Assembly: GCA_036518955.1 (NCBI GenBank)
Contig: DATDMG010000251.1
Location: 1-7,307 of the forward strand
Reading direction: 5' to 3'
Source: DATDMG01 sp036518955
GTDB taxonomy: Bacteria; Actinomycetota; Actinomycetes; Actinomycetales; Kineosporiaceae
Length of the DNA: 7,307 nucleotides
In this document: positions 1 to 6,247 of the stretch, piece by piece
Layout of the letters: each line of letters begins with the position of its first letter
Numbering within the stretch: the stretch's first letter is position 1
Made by a program: the position numbers and the translations under genes
The notes under the pieces: generated by a model
What the model was told of the DNA's origin: nothing
Seen by the model: the letters and a program-made list of their open reading frames with translations, nothing else
The model's database searches: none

Positions 1-341
1 TCGACGGCCGGCGCGACATCATCTCGGCCCGGGACGTCGGGCGCGCGGTCGCCGCCGCCGTCCTGGCCGCGCCGGAGCAGGTGCGCGAGCGGGTGTTCAA
101 CGTCGGCACCGGTCACCCCACGGCGCTGCGGGACCTGGTCCACACGGTGCTCCGCGAGTCCGGCAGCAGCGCCGCCCTGGTCGAGGGCACGCTGCCCGGC
201 TCCGCCCGATCCGCGGCGGTGCTGGACGCCGTCCCCGCGGTGCACCGTGCCCGGGCCACGTTGGGGTGGGTGGCGCACGACGACGTCGCCACCGCCGTCC
301 GGGACGCGCTCGCCGGCTCGGGCCTGCGGCGCGCCTCGTGA
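1..341 (+). CDS. NAD-dependent epimerase/dehydratase family protein, C-terminal part (5' end outside window)
   Basis: Partial gene, read from base 3 of the window; 112 residues and a stop remain. Visible residues 4-16 (RRDIISARDVGRA) match the segment 'RDfIhvdDvarA' found late in extended short-chain dehydrogenases, and residues 31-37 (VFNVGTG) match the conserved strand that follows it. Both are hallmarks of the C-terminal substrate-binding lobe of NAD-dependent sugar-nucleotide epimerases and dehydratases (GalE/RmlB-like). The Rossmann glycine motif and the catalytic Tyr-x-x-x-Lys lie upstream and cannot be seen, so substrate and exact reaction are open. The expected role is making a nucleotide-sugar precursor in the cytoplasm. 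The gene overlaps the next one by four bases, implying one transcript and translational coupling with a glycosidase-like protein, which suits a polysaccharide cluster. Confidence 0.86.
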   Translation, partial: DGRRDIISARDVGRAVAAAVLAAPEQVRERVFNVGTGHPTALRDLVHTVLRESGSSAALVEGTLPGSARSAAVLDAVPAVHRARATLGWVAHDDVATAVRDALAGSGLRRAS

Positions 342-1078
342 TCGGGGCGCGCCGGCTGCTCCGCGGGGCGGGTGCCCGACGGTCCGGGGCGCGCCGGGCG
401 GCACCTGGGCTCGCCGTCCCGATGTACGTCCACCCCGTGCTCGCACCCGCCGCCTGGCAGGCGCTGACCCGCACCGACCTCGGCAGCGGATTCGTCGTCG
501 CCAACGCGGCCAGCGGCCCCGGGACGGCGCCCGAGCAGGCCTATGTCGACGTCCTCGTCGAGCTGCAGGCTGCCGGCGTCCCGCTGGTGGGGTACGTGGA
601 CAGCGCGTACGGGGATCGCTGCGCCGAGGAGGTCGCCGTCGACGTCGTCCGGTGGCGCCGGTGGTTCGGCGTCACCGGTGTCTTCATCGACCGGGTAACC
701 TCCCGGCCCGACGACCCTTCGGCGGCCCGGCGCCTGGTCGACGGGGTGCGATCGGCCGGGGCGACCCGGGTCGTGGTCAACCCCGGCGTCGTCCCGGACG
801 CGTCGTGGTGCCGGGCGGCCGACGCCGTCATCACCTTCGAGGGCACGTGGACGGACTACCTGGCGCACGTTCCCCCCGGCTGGCTGCGCGAGGTGGCGCC
901 GGAGACGCTGTGCCATCTCGTGCACACGCTGCCGGCCGAGGTGTCCCTCGCCGACGTGCGGGAACGAGCGGCCCTCGCCGGTGCCGGGATCGTCGGGATC
1001 TCCCGAGGCGCGATGCCCAACCCGTGGACAGGTCACCCCGGAGCCGTTGCCGCCGTACCTCACTCCCGGTGGGCGTGA
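338..1078 (+). CDS. Spherulation-specific family 4 (spherulin 4 / GH135-like) protein
   Basis: 246 residues. The GTG start at 338 overlaps the upstream TGA (GTGA), with no Shine-Dalgarno of its own, so translation is probably coupled to the epimerase; an in-frame GTG at 266 would add only unlikely Arg-rich sequence. Spherulin-4 family landmarks occur in order: VPMYVHP (27-33), a SGPG turn (59-62), GYVDSAYGDR (85-94), WFGVTGVFIDR (109-119), VVVNPG (145-150) and ITFEGTW (165-171). The family adopts a TIM-barrel glycosidase fold; its founding GH135 enzyme, fungal Sph3, cleaves galactosamine-containing polysaccharide. The usual Asp-Glu pair after the 'GiF' strand reads Asp118-Arg119 here, while the Glu of FEG (168) is kept, so activity is uncertain. 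No signal peptide is visible: the N-terminus is Arg-rich without a hydrophobic core, suggesting a cytoplasmic location or another export route. Family assignment is firm; substrate is inferred. Confidence 0.86.
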   Translation: MIGARRLLRGAGARRSGARRAAPGLAVPMYVHPVLAPAAWQALTRTDLGSGFVVANAASGPGTAPEQAYVDVLVELQAAGVPLVGYVDSAYGDRCAEEVAVDVVRWRRWFGVTGVFIDRVTSRPDDPSAARRLVDGVRSAGATRVVVNPGVVPDASWCRAADAVITFEGTWTDYLAHVPPGWLREVAPETLCHLVHTLPAEVSLADVRERAALAGAGIVGISRGAMPNPWTGHPGAVAAVPHSRWA

Positions 1079-1177
1079 CCGAGGTCCGGGCTGACCCCTG
1101 GGTGCGGGTGCGCGTCCTCGATCACCGCGCGGGTTCTGGCACCGGAGGAGCCCTGGCGTTGCACGGCTCGAGGGTCG

Positions 1178-1217
1178 GCCCCGGCCGTCGTCACGGTCGT
1201 CGTCCGGGAGCCGGGGC
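1178..1217. terminator. Candidate bidirectional terminator hairpin between convergent genes
   Basis: GCCCCGGC at 1178-1185 is matched perfectly by GCCGGGGC at 1210-1217, an 8-bp GC-only stem with a 24-base loop. It lies in the 160-base gap between the convergent spherulin-4 gene and the substrate-binding protein gene, where both transcripts should end. There is no T-run on either side, so this is not a classical intrinsic terminator, and GC-rich inverted repeats can arise by chance at this composition. Nothing else was recognised in the gap 1079-1238. Confidence 0.3.
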
Positions 1218-1238
1218 GCGGTCGCCGGCCGCTCCGAC

Positions 1239-2402
1239 TCAGGGTACTTCGACGAACCGGCCGGCGCGCACGACCAGGAGGAGGAAGGAGGGGTTGGACC
1301 TGGTCCCGTCGGCGGCGAACCGGGCGGGGCCGGAGAGCAGTGACAGTCCCGACGTCTGTGCGATGGCGCGGCGGACGGCGGCGTGCTCCGTCGTGCCCGC
1401 TCGCTTGATCGCGTCCAGGGCGATGGTGACGGCGTCGTAGGTCTCGGCCGTGCCGACCAGCGGCGGCGAACCACCGAACGAGGTGTACCGCGAGAGCCAG
1501 CCGGACAGTGAGGGCATCAACTCCGGCACCAACAGGGCGGTGCCGTACAGGCTCTGCGTCTGGGCGGCGGACAGGCCGCCGAGCAGCGGCGTCGCCGCGG
1601 CGCCGTCCCCGACCATGATCTTGCCTTGGTACCCGGCGGTGCGCAGGTCGCGGATGAGCTGGTTGGCCTCGGCGTAGTAGCCGGTGTAGTAGACCATGTT
1701 CGCCCGCGTGGCCAGGACCTCGCGGGCGATCCGGGCGTAGGTCGGAGCTCCCTGGCTCAGCTCCAGGGTCGCCGTCACCGGGACCCCGTCGGCGGCGGCC
1801 GCCGTCGCGGTGGCGTTCGCGAGAGTTGCCGGGAAGCTCGTCGCGTCGTGGACGATCACCAGGCTGGCGGTGCCGAGCCGGTGCATCGACGCGACGGCGA
1901 AGCGGGCCTCCGCGGCGACGGTGCCGGAGATGAGGAACACGTTGTCATAGCCCGGTTGGAGCAGTTCCGTGGAGTTGGCGGCCGGTATCACCATCGGGAC
2001 GCTGGCATCTCGGAAGATCGGGAGTGTCGGCACCGTGGCGCTGCTGCAGTAGCCACCGACCGAGACGGTCACGCCCTGGGAGATCATCCGATGGGCCGCG
2101 ATGACCGCGGTGCCGGGATCGCAGGCGTCGTCGGCGACGACCAGCTCGACCCGCCGCCCCAGGACACCACCGGCGTCGTTGGCCTCCTTGATCGCCAAGC
2201 GTGCCGCCTGCCGCATGGCCTCCCCGGACGGTGCGCTGCGCCCGGACAGGGGCAGCAGGGCCCCCAACCGGACGACGCCCCCGCCGGAGTTCGTCGGCGT
2301 GCCCGCGGCGTCGTGCCCGCCGCCACACCCTGCCAACCCGGCTGCCACCAGCAGCGTCGCCACGACGCCACCCAGGGTCATTCCCCGCCGTCCGTGTCGC
2401 AC
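1239..2402 (-). CDS. Branched-chain amino acid-type ABC transporter substrate-binding lipoprotein (LivJ-like)
   Basis: 387 residues from a GTG start preceded by GAGGAG at 5-base spacing. The N-terminus is a lipoprotein signal: Arg/His-rich 1-7, a hydrophobic stretch about 9-24, and the lipobox LAGC with Cys26 as lipid anchor, so the mature protein sits on the outer face of the membrane. The rest is a two-lobed periplasmic-binding fold of the LivJ/LivK class: VRLGALLPLSG (44-54), AIKEANDAGGVLGRRVEL (70-87), DDACDP (91-96), GGYCSS (116-121), PAANSTEL (140-147), and the hinge-proximal GTAETYDAV (317-325). Cys94 and Cys119 sit where LivJ carries its disulfide, and SS (120-121) aligns with the ligand-binding serine region. 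The ligand is probably an amino acid or small amide, but it cannot be read from the sequence. No permease or ATPase gene is adjacent; the neighbours are a divergent c-di-GMP enzyme and a convergent spherulin gene. A sensory rather than transport role is possible. Confidence 0.94.
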   Translation of the reverse strand: MRHGRRGMTLGGVVATLLVAAGLAGCGGGHDAAGTPTNSGGGVVRLGALLPLSGRSAPSGEAMRQAARLAIKEANDAGGVLGRRVELVVADDACDPGTAVIAAHRMISQGVTVSVGGYCSSATVPTLPIFRDASVPMVIPAANSTELLQPGYDNVFLISGTVAAEARFAVASMHRLGTASLVIVHDATSFPATLANATATAAAADGVPVTATLELSQGAPTYARIAREVLATRANMVYYTGYYAEANQLIRDLRTAGYQGKIMVGDGAAATPLLGGLSAAQTQSLYGTALLVPELMPSLSGWLSRYTSFGGSPPLVGTAETYDAVTIALDAIKRAGTTEHAAVRRAIAQTSGLSLLSGPARFAADGTRSNPSFLLLVVRAGRFVEVP

Positions 2403-2407
2403 CCTGA

Positions 2408-2413
2408 CTCCTC
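2408..2413 (-). promoter_or_regulatory. Ribosome binding site of the substrate-binding lipoprotein gene
   Basis: GAGGAG on the minus strand ends five bases before the GTG at 2400-2402. It decides the start in favour of this GTG over the in-frame ATG seven codons further in (2379-2381). Confidence 0.7.
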
Positions 2414-2462
2414 AGTCCTGTCCGCCCAATACCTGGAGATCGGCTCGGGTCGCCGTCGGCTT

Positions 2463-2476
2463 GAGCGCCGGCGCTC
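2463..2476. promoter_or_regulatory. Perfect 14-bp palindrome in the shared divergent region (candidate operator)
   Basis: GAGCGCCGGCGCTC reads identically on both strands. It lies 61 bases upstream of the lipoprotein GTG and 94 bases upstream of the c-di-GMP enzyme ATG, a suitable place for a dimeric regulator acting on both promoters. A smaller inverted repeat, GTGGG-CGCGA-CCCAC, follows at 2486-2500. No convincing -35/-10 pair was found in either direction; ATAC within GATACG (2525-2530) is the only AT-rich step near the + strand gene. The palindrome is seen directly; the operator role is inference. Confidence 0.35.
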
Positions 2477-2555
2477 GGCCGCGGGGTGGGCGCGACCCAC
2501 GGTCAAGGGGGCGCGTCCCGAGGTCGATACGACGTGGATCGGATCACGGAGTGAA

Positions 2556-2562
2556 AGGGGAG
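2556..2562 (+). promoter_or_regulatory. Ribosome binding site of the GGDEF-EAL gene
   Basis: AGGGGAG lies eight bases before the ATG at 2571. It selects this start from a reading frame that stays open for 945 bases further upstream across the antisense of the lipoprotein gene. Confidence 0.7.
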
Positions 2563-2570
2563 CTCGGGCG

Positions 2571-4700
2571 ATGTGGTTTCGTCCCGCTCGGCGAGCGCAG
2601 GAGGGGCGTGCTCGGGACGGGCGCGCGCGGCGTCGCCGCCCTCACCGCGTGCCGTCCACGGACGGGCCTTCCCCCGGCGTCCGCCGCCGAAGCCTGGGGA
2701 CGACCGGCGCGCTGGCCAGCGTGCTCCTCGCCCTGGGGGCCTTCACCATCGGTGGGAGCGCCGTCACGACCGAGCAGGCGCGTCGTCACAGCCAGGCGCT
2801 CGACGTGGACGCCTGGTTCAGCGAGGCGGGCAATGCGATCGCCCAGGACGAGGTCCATGTCCGGCACTACCAGGTGGAGCCGTCGGTCGCGGTCCTCGAT
2901 CGGTACCGGGCGACGGCCGCTCGGGTGTTGCCGGCGCTGCGCCACGCGATGGCCAGAGACCCCGAGGGTGCCGGGAAGGACGCGCAGCGGCTGATGGGCG
3001 AACAGGAGGCCTACCGCAGGCTCGCCGACTGCCTGCTGGCGCTGGTCGCCGACAGCGACCCGACCGCCGTGGGGCTCGACCGGATCGGGGTGACGCCCGC
3101 CTACTACACCTTGCAGGAGGACATCGACGAGGTGAGTCGGGCCTATCACGCCCGGGCGCAGTCGCAGTCCGTGGCCATGCGACGCGGGGCGACGCGAATG
3201 CTGATCGGTACGTCGGCCGGTTTCGTGATCGGACTGGGTCTGGTGGCGGTCATCTGGCGGATGGTCCTGGGGTACCAGCGCCGTCTGGTGCAAGACGCCT
3301 ACGCCAGCCAGCACCTGGCCCTGCACGACCCCCTGACCGGCCTGCCCAACCGGGTCCTGTTCCGGCGTCGGCTGGGCGATTCGCTCGCCGCCCACGCCGA
3401 GGGCGAACCGATGGGGACTGCCGTGCTCGGGCGCAGTGACCGACGGGACCGGCAGCTGGCCGTGATGATCATCGACCTGAACGGGTTCAAGGCGGTGAAC
3501 GACACCCTCGGGCACCAGGCCGGGGACGAGCTGTTGGTGGAGGTCGGGCGGAGGCTGCGCGCCAGTGCGCGCGAGGACGACCTGGTCGCCCGGCTGGGCG
3601 GGGACGAGTTCGCCGTCCTGGTGCCGGACCTGAGCAGTCCGGCCGAGGCGCTGGCGATCGCCGAGCGGTTCGCCGGCGCGCTCCGACACGACTTCGGGCT
3701 CGCCGAAGGCCTGGCCTCGGTGAGCGGGAGCATCGGAGTGACGGTCGGCGCGGCCGGCGGCGATGCGGAGGAGCTCGTCCGGCAGGCGGACGCCGCGATG
3801 TACCGGGCCAAGTCGGACGGCGGCGGCGTCACCCTCTTCGAGCGGGGCACGGACTCCAGCGCACCGGACCGGATGACATTGTTCGGTGAGCTCCGCGCCT
3901 TGCTGGACGCCGGCGACCCGGAGGGGCAACTCGAGCTGCACTTCCAGCCCCAGGTCAGGCTGGCCGACTCCTCCGTGACGGAGGTCGAGGCGCTGGTGCG
4001 GTGGCGGCACCCGACCCGAGGCCTGCTGCTGCCGGCCGCTTTCCTGTCGATCGCCGAGTCCCGTGGACTGGAGATCCCGCTCACCTACCACCTGCTCGAC
4101 ATCGCCGTCGCGCACGCCGCCCGCTGGCAGGCTGCCGGGCATCCGCTCACCGTGGCCGTGAACGTTTCGTCACGATGTCTGCTGGACGGCGCGTTCGTCC
4201 CGCGCGTCCAGGCCGCGCTGGTCCGGACCGGGCTGCCCCGGCACCTGATCAAGGTGGAGCTCACGGAGGGCAGTGTGATGACCGAGCCGGAGCGCTCGCG
4301 CGAGACGCTGCGACAGATCCGGGACGAGGGCGTCAAGGTCTCCATCGACGACTTCGGCACCGGCTTCAGCTCCCTCCTGCAGCTCAAGCAGCTGCCCGCG
4401 GACGAACTCAAGATCGACCGGTCCTTCGTGCGATGGCTCCGACCCGACACGGAGGACTTCGTGCTGGTGCGCAGCGTGATCGAACTGGCCCGCAACCTCG
4501 GCCTCACCGTCGTCGCCGAGGGTATCGAGAGTCTCGACACCCTCGAGCTCCTCGCCGACCTCGGATGCGACCTCGTGCAGGGGTTCGCGCTCAGTGAACC
4601 GGTGCCCGACGAGGCGCTGCTGAACGCCTGCGAACAGGCCCGGCAGCGCTGTCGATCGGCCTCGTGGTCGGCCCTTCCGGGTCCGCGGTCACCGGGCTGA
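2571..4700 (+). CDS. Membrane-bound bifunctional-type diguanylate cyclase/phosphodiesterase (GGDEF-EAL)
   Basis: 709 residues. A very Arg-rich cytoplasmic tail (1-41) precedes TM1 (about 42-64). A helical extracytoplasmic region (about 65-206) with no recognisable PAS or CHASE signature resembles a four-helix-bundle sensor. TM2 (about 208-232) leads directly into the GGDEF domain (about 250-425), which starts with HDPLTGLPNR (252-261). DLNGFK (302-307) and GGDEF (343-347) are intact, and an inhibitory I-site RxxD (Arg334-Asp337) lies exactly five residues before the GGDEF. The EAL domain (about 436-685) keeps EAL (473-475), Asn531, Glu563 in the ELTE motif, DDFGTG (593-598), Lys614 and Asp616 in LKID, Glu650 in AEGIE, and QGF (670-672). 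Both synthesis of c-di-GMP from GTP and its hydrolysis to pGpG are therefore possible; the net direction cannot be read off. About 15 extra Arg/Asp-rich residues lie before the DLNGFK strand. The divergent binding lipoprotein could supply the input signal. Confidence 0.97.
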   Translation: MWFRPARRAQEGRARDGRARRRRPHRVPSTDGPSPGVRRRSLGTTGALASVLLALGAFTIGGSAVTTEQARRHSQALDVDAWFSEAGNAIAQDEVHVRHYQVEPSVAVLDRYRATAARVLPALRHAMARDPEGAGKDAQRLMGEQEAYRRLADCLLALVADSDPTAVGLDRIGVTPAYYTLQEDIDEVSRAYHARAQSQSVAMRRGATRMLIGTSAGFVIGLGLVAVIWRMVLGYQRRLVQDAYASQHLALHDPLTGLPNRVLFRRRLGDSLAAHAEGEPMGTAVLGRSDRRDRQLAVMIIDLNGFKAVNDTLGHQAGDELLVEVGRRLRASAREDDLVARLGGDEFAVLVPDLSSPAEALAIAERFAGALRHDFGLAEGLASVSGSIGVTVGAAGGDAEELVRQADAAMYRAKSDGGGVTLFERGTDSSAPDRMTLFGELRALLDAGDPEGQLELHFQPQVRLADSSVTEVEALVRWRHPTRGLLLPAAFLSIAESRGLEIPLTYHLLDIAVAHAARWQAAGHPLTVAVNVSSRCLLDGAFVPRVQAALVRTGLPRHLIKVELTEGSVMTEPERSRETLRQIRDEGVKVSIDDFGTGFSSLLQLKQLPADELKIDRSFVRWLRPDTEDFVLVRSVIELARNLGLTVVAEGIESLDTLELLADLGCDLVQGFALSEPVPDEALLNACEQARQRCRSASWSALPGPRSPG

Positions 4701-4778
4701 GTCGGGCCCGATCCCATCATCTGCCGGATCGTCGTCCGTGGCGGCGCCCAGGAACACCGGATCAGCCGCTCCGGTCGC

Positions 4779-4830
4779 GGTGACCAGCGAGTCGGGCTCT
4801 TACGGACAGTAGCCGTCTGGCCTGGTCACC
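4779..4830. terminator. Candidate terminator: 9-bp inverted repeat between convergent genes
   Basis: GGTGACCAG (4779-4787) is matched perfectly by CTGGTCACC (4822-4830) around a 34-base loop; the loop holds a small inner stem, ACGG (4802-4805) with CCGT (4813-4816). It lies 79 bases after the stop of the GGDEF-EAL gene and covers the stop codon of the convergent small gene, so it could end transcription from both sides. No T-run follows. The stretch 4701-4778 shows nothing else clear. Confidence 0.35.
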
Positions 4831-5053
4831 TTCGCCGTTCGTTGCGCGGATGATGCTTGGCGGTCCGCTCGTTGCCTCGCCGGTAGTTCCCCGTCCACCG
4901 GGCCATCACGAGTTGGTCGTCGGTGGAGGCGATCTCGGCCAGGAAGGCGGCGGCACGGGAGCCCCGCAGGGTGGTGGCCGTTCGCCCGCGGTGATCGATG
5001 GTAACGGAGCCGTCGGCGTTGGTCCTGTACGTGAACCCGTTCGGGGCTGGCAT
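4826..5053 (-). CDS. Small conserved actinobacterial protein of unknown function (75 aa)
   Basis: I recognise the pattern of a widespread small actinobacterial hypothetical family rather than a named protein. It begins with a strand-rich 'FTYRTNADGSVTIDHRGRTA' (7-26), continues with RGSRAAAFLAEI (30-41), and ends with the basic MARWTGNYRRGNER (50-63), whose MAR-TGN-[FY]-[KR]RGNER core is the family's most constant part. The last 16 residues are Arg/Lys/His-rich, so nucleic-acid binding is conceivable but unproven. No signal peptide or membrane segment is present; it is cytoplasmic. The ATG at 5051-5053 is preferred because homology begins there; a TTG at 5087-5089 would add 12 residues, and neither has a clear Shine-Dalgarno. 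It stands alone on the minus strand, convergent with the GGDEF-EAL gene and 226 bases downstream of the DUF998 gene. Confidence 0.75.
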   Translation of the reverse strand: MPAPNGFTYRTNADGSVTIDHRGRTATTLRGSRAAAFLAEIASTDDQLVMARWTGNYRRGNERTAKHHPRNERRR

Positions 5054-5204
5054 GAGGCGATGGTGCTGCGAGAGGCGGAGTCGCCGCAACGACGATTCGG
5101 CATGCCTGCTTCCCGGCTGACGTGTCGCCGCAGATCACCGCGCCCGGCGAGGTGACCGCTCATGCCGCGAGTCCCTCGTGCTGCGTGGCGGCAGTCAGCT
5201 ACGC

Positions 5205-5231
5205 AAGGTACGCGTGAGGCGGGATTGTCGA
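5205..5231 (-). promoter_or_regulatory. Weak candidate promoter in the gap 5054-5279
   Basis: On the minus strand TCGACA (5226-5231) is followed after 15 bases by TACCTT (5205-5210), a rough -35/-10 pair with short spacing. If real, it would give a leader of roughly 145 bases for the 75-residue protein gene. The surrounding gap has no credible gene on either strand; open frames there are composition shadows. Confidence 0.18.
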
Positions 5232-5279
5232 CCGCCGGAGGGTGAAGGGGTGGGGGCGCGTCGGGGGGCGGCCGGTGCG

Positions 5280-5933
5280 TCACGGAGATGTCTTCCAGGC
5301 TCGCTGGGCTCGGCGGGTCTGGAGGATGGCCGCCAGCGGCCAGAGAGCTTGACCACCGGCCGCCACCCGCTCGCTCAGACCGACCCGGTCAGTGCGGCCG
5401 GCGAGCTCGGCGAAGAACCAGCCGAGCCCGATCAGCAGTACGGCGCTCGCGCCCAATGCCGTGACGGGCCGGAACGACGCCGGCACCGGCTCCAGATCCG
5501 CCTTGCCACCCGGTGCCTCGTCGCTCGGAAGGGCGGGACGCCGCCGGTTCCAGCTGATGGCCGGCCAGACCGCGAGCGCGATGAAGGAGACCCCGGCCGC
5601 CAGTGCATGCGCCGGCGCGGGAGTGCTGCCACCCGGCAGGGGGTTGAGGGCCACCAGCACGGTCGCCGTCCCGCCGGTGGCCAGAAGGCAGCGGGCCGCC
5701 GACGCGGCCGGGCGCAGGGCCAGCGCGGTGCCGATGTGCGCCGCGCCGACTCCGACCAGCGCCACGGTCATCACCCAGCGGTTCGGGGCGCCGATCGCCG
5801 CGAGTGCGCTGATGGTGTCCGTCACCGAGGTGAAGTGGTCTGGCCTCAGCGCGGCGGTCAGCGTCCAACCGCCGATCAGCAGCACCGGCGCTGCCGTCGA
5901 CGTGACCACACCCCAGCCGGGAACCGACCTCAT
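5280..5933 (-). CDS. DUF998-type six-span integral membrane protein
   Basis: 217 residues from ATG 5931-5933. Six hydrophobic segments lie at about 9-28, 54-73, 78-97, 107-127, 157-175 and 190-206, with a polar cytoplasmic-type loop at 128-155 rich in Arg and acidic residues. The family pattern is a first span, then SVTDTISALAA (36-46) leading to a Pro-Asn turn (50-51), then a Gly-rich second span. DUF998 proteins have no assigned biochemical role, so function is unknown. The frame stays open to a GTG at 6068, adding 45 residues. I prefer the inner ATG because the added part has visibly lower third-position GC, no hydrophobic or family feature, and because DUF998 proteins usually begin just before the first span. 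It follows ccdA on the same strand but 338 bases away, so a shared operon is doubtful. Confidence 0.82.
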   Translation of the reverse strand: MRSVPGWGVVTSTAAPVLLIGGWTLTAALRPDHFTSVTDTISALAAIGAPNRWVMTVALVGVGAAHIGTALALRPAASAARCLLATGGTATVLVALNPLPGGSTPAPAHALAAGVSFIALAVWPAISWNRRRPALPSDEAPGGKADLEPVPASFRPVTALGASAVLLIGLGWFFAELAGRTDRVGLSERVAAGGQALWPLAAILQTRRAQRAWKTSP

Positions 5934-5939
5934 GTCTGG

Positions 5940-5945
5940 ACTGTA
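5940..5945 (-). promoter_or_regulatory. Possible -10 element giving a leaderless DUF998 mRNA
   Basis: TACAGT on the minus strand ends six bases before the ATG at 5933, which would place transcription initiation at or next to the A of the start codon. Leaderless mRNAs are common in actinobacteria and no Shine-Dalgarno is present. There is no good -35 at 16-18 bases. Confidence 0.22.
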
Positions 5946-6149
5946 TGCGGCGGACAGCCCGAAACCGGGTCCGAGAACCCATTCGCTGGCGCGTCGTACG
6001 AGAGCCGCGTCCGCAATATCCATGGTGACCGGATCGCGGATCAGTCGCTGATACCGGTCGTGCTGCACGCCGACCAGACCCCAGCGAGCCGCTTACCTCG
6101 CTCGCTCATGACCGCCCCCAACGGGCCGGAGGCCGTGCGAACAGAAGCT

Positions 6150-6165
6150 CGCCCCGGGAGGGGCG
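6150..6165. terminator. Small GC hairpin downstream of ccdA
   Basis: CGCCCC (6150-6155) pairs with GGGGCG (6160-6165) around GGGA, a compact 6-bp stem and 4-base loop 106 bases after the ccdA stop. No T-run accompanies it, so it is a terminator candidate only. Confidence 0.22.
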
Positions 6166-6247
6166 GCCCTGCGTGGAGTTCAGCTGGCAAGGGGCGGACG
6201 ACGGCGACCCCGACACCGGACGTGGCTGGGCCGTCCTGACCGAGGTC

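Noticed and set aside
113..1474. 453-codon minus-strand open frame opposite the epimerase and spherulin genes.
   Set aside because: Translation is Arg/Pro/Ser-rich with no motif, while the + strand frames carry recognised families; it is a high-GC shadow.
1626..2570. Very long open frame on the + strand running through the lipoprotein gene into the GGDEF-EAL gene, apparently adding 315 residues.
   Set aside because: The added part is low-complexity Gly/Arg-rich antisense of a clear LivJ-like gene; a good ribosome binding site and family-typical start exist at 2571.
2544..4142. 532-codon minus-strand open frame opposite the GGDEF-EAL gene.
   Set aside because: Antisense shadow without any domain pattern; the opposite strand has complete GGDEF and EAL domains.
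4699..4797. Direct repeat GAGTCGGGC at 4699-4707 and 4789-4797 as a possible attachment or insertion footprint.
   Set aside because: Nine bases of GC-rich sequence recur easily by chance, one copy overlaps a stop codon, and no integrase or transposase is nearby.
5200..5214. Two TACGC copies ten bases apart as a possible regulator site.
   Set aside because: Only five bases long and without symmetry; indistinguishable from chance.
5178..6239. 353-codon + strand open frame over the DUF998 gene and gap.
   Set aside because: Gly/Arg/Gln-rich translation typical of antisense to a hydrophobic membrane protein; the minus strand shows six spans and the DUF998 pattern.
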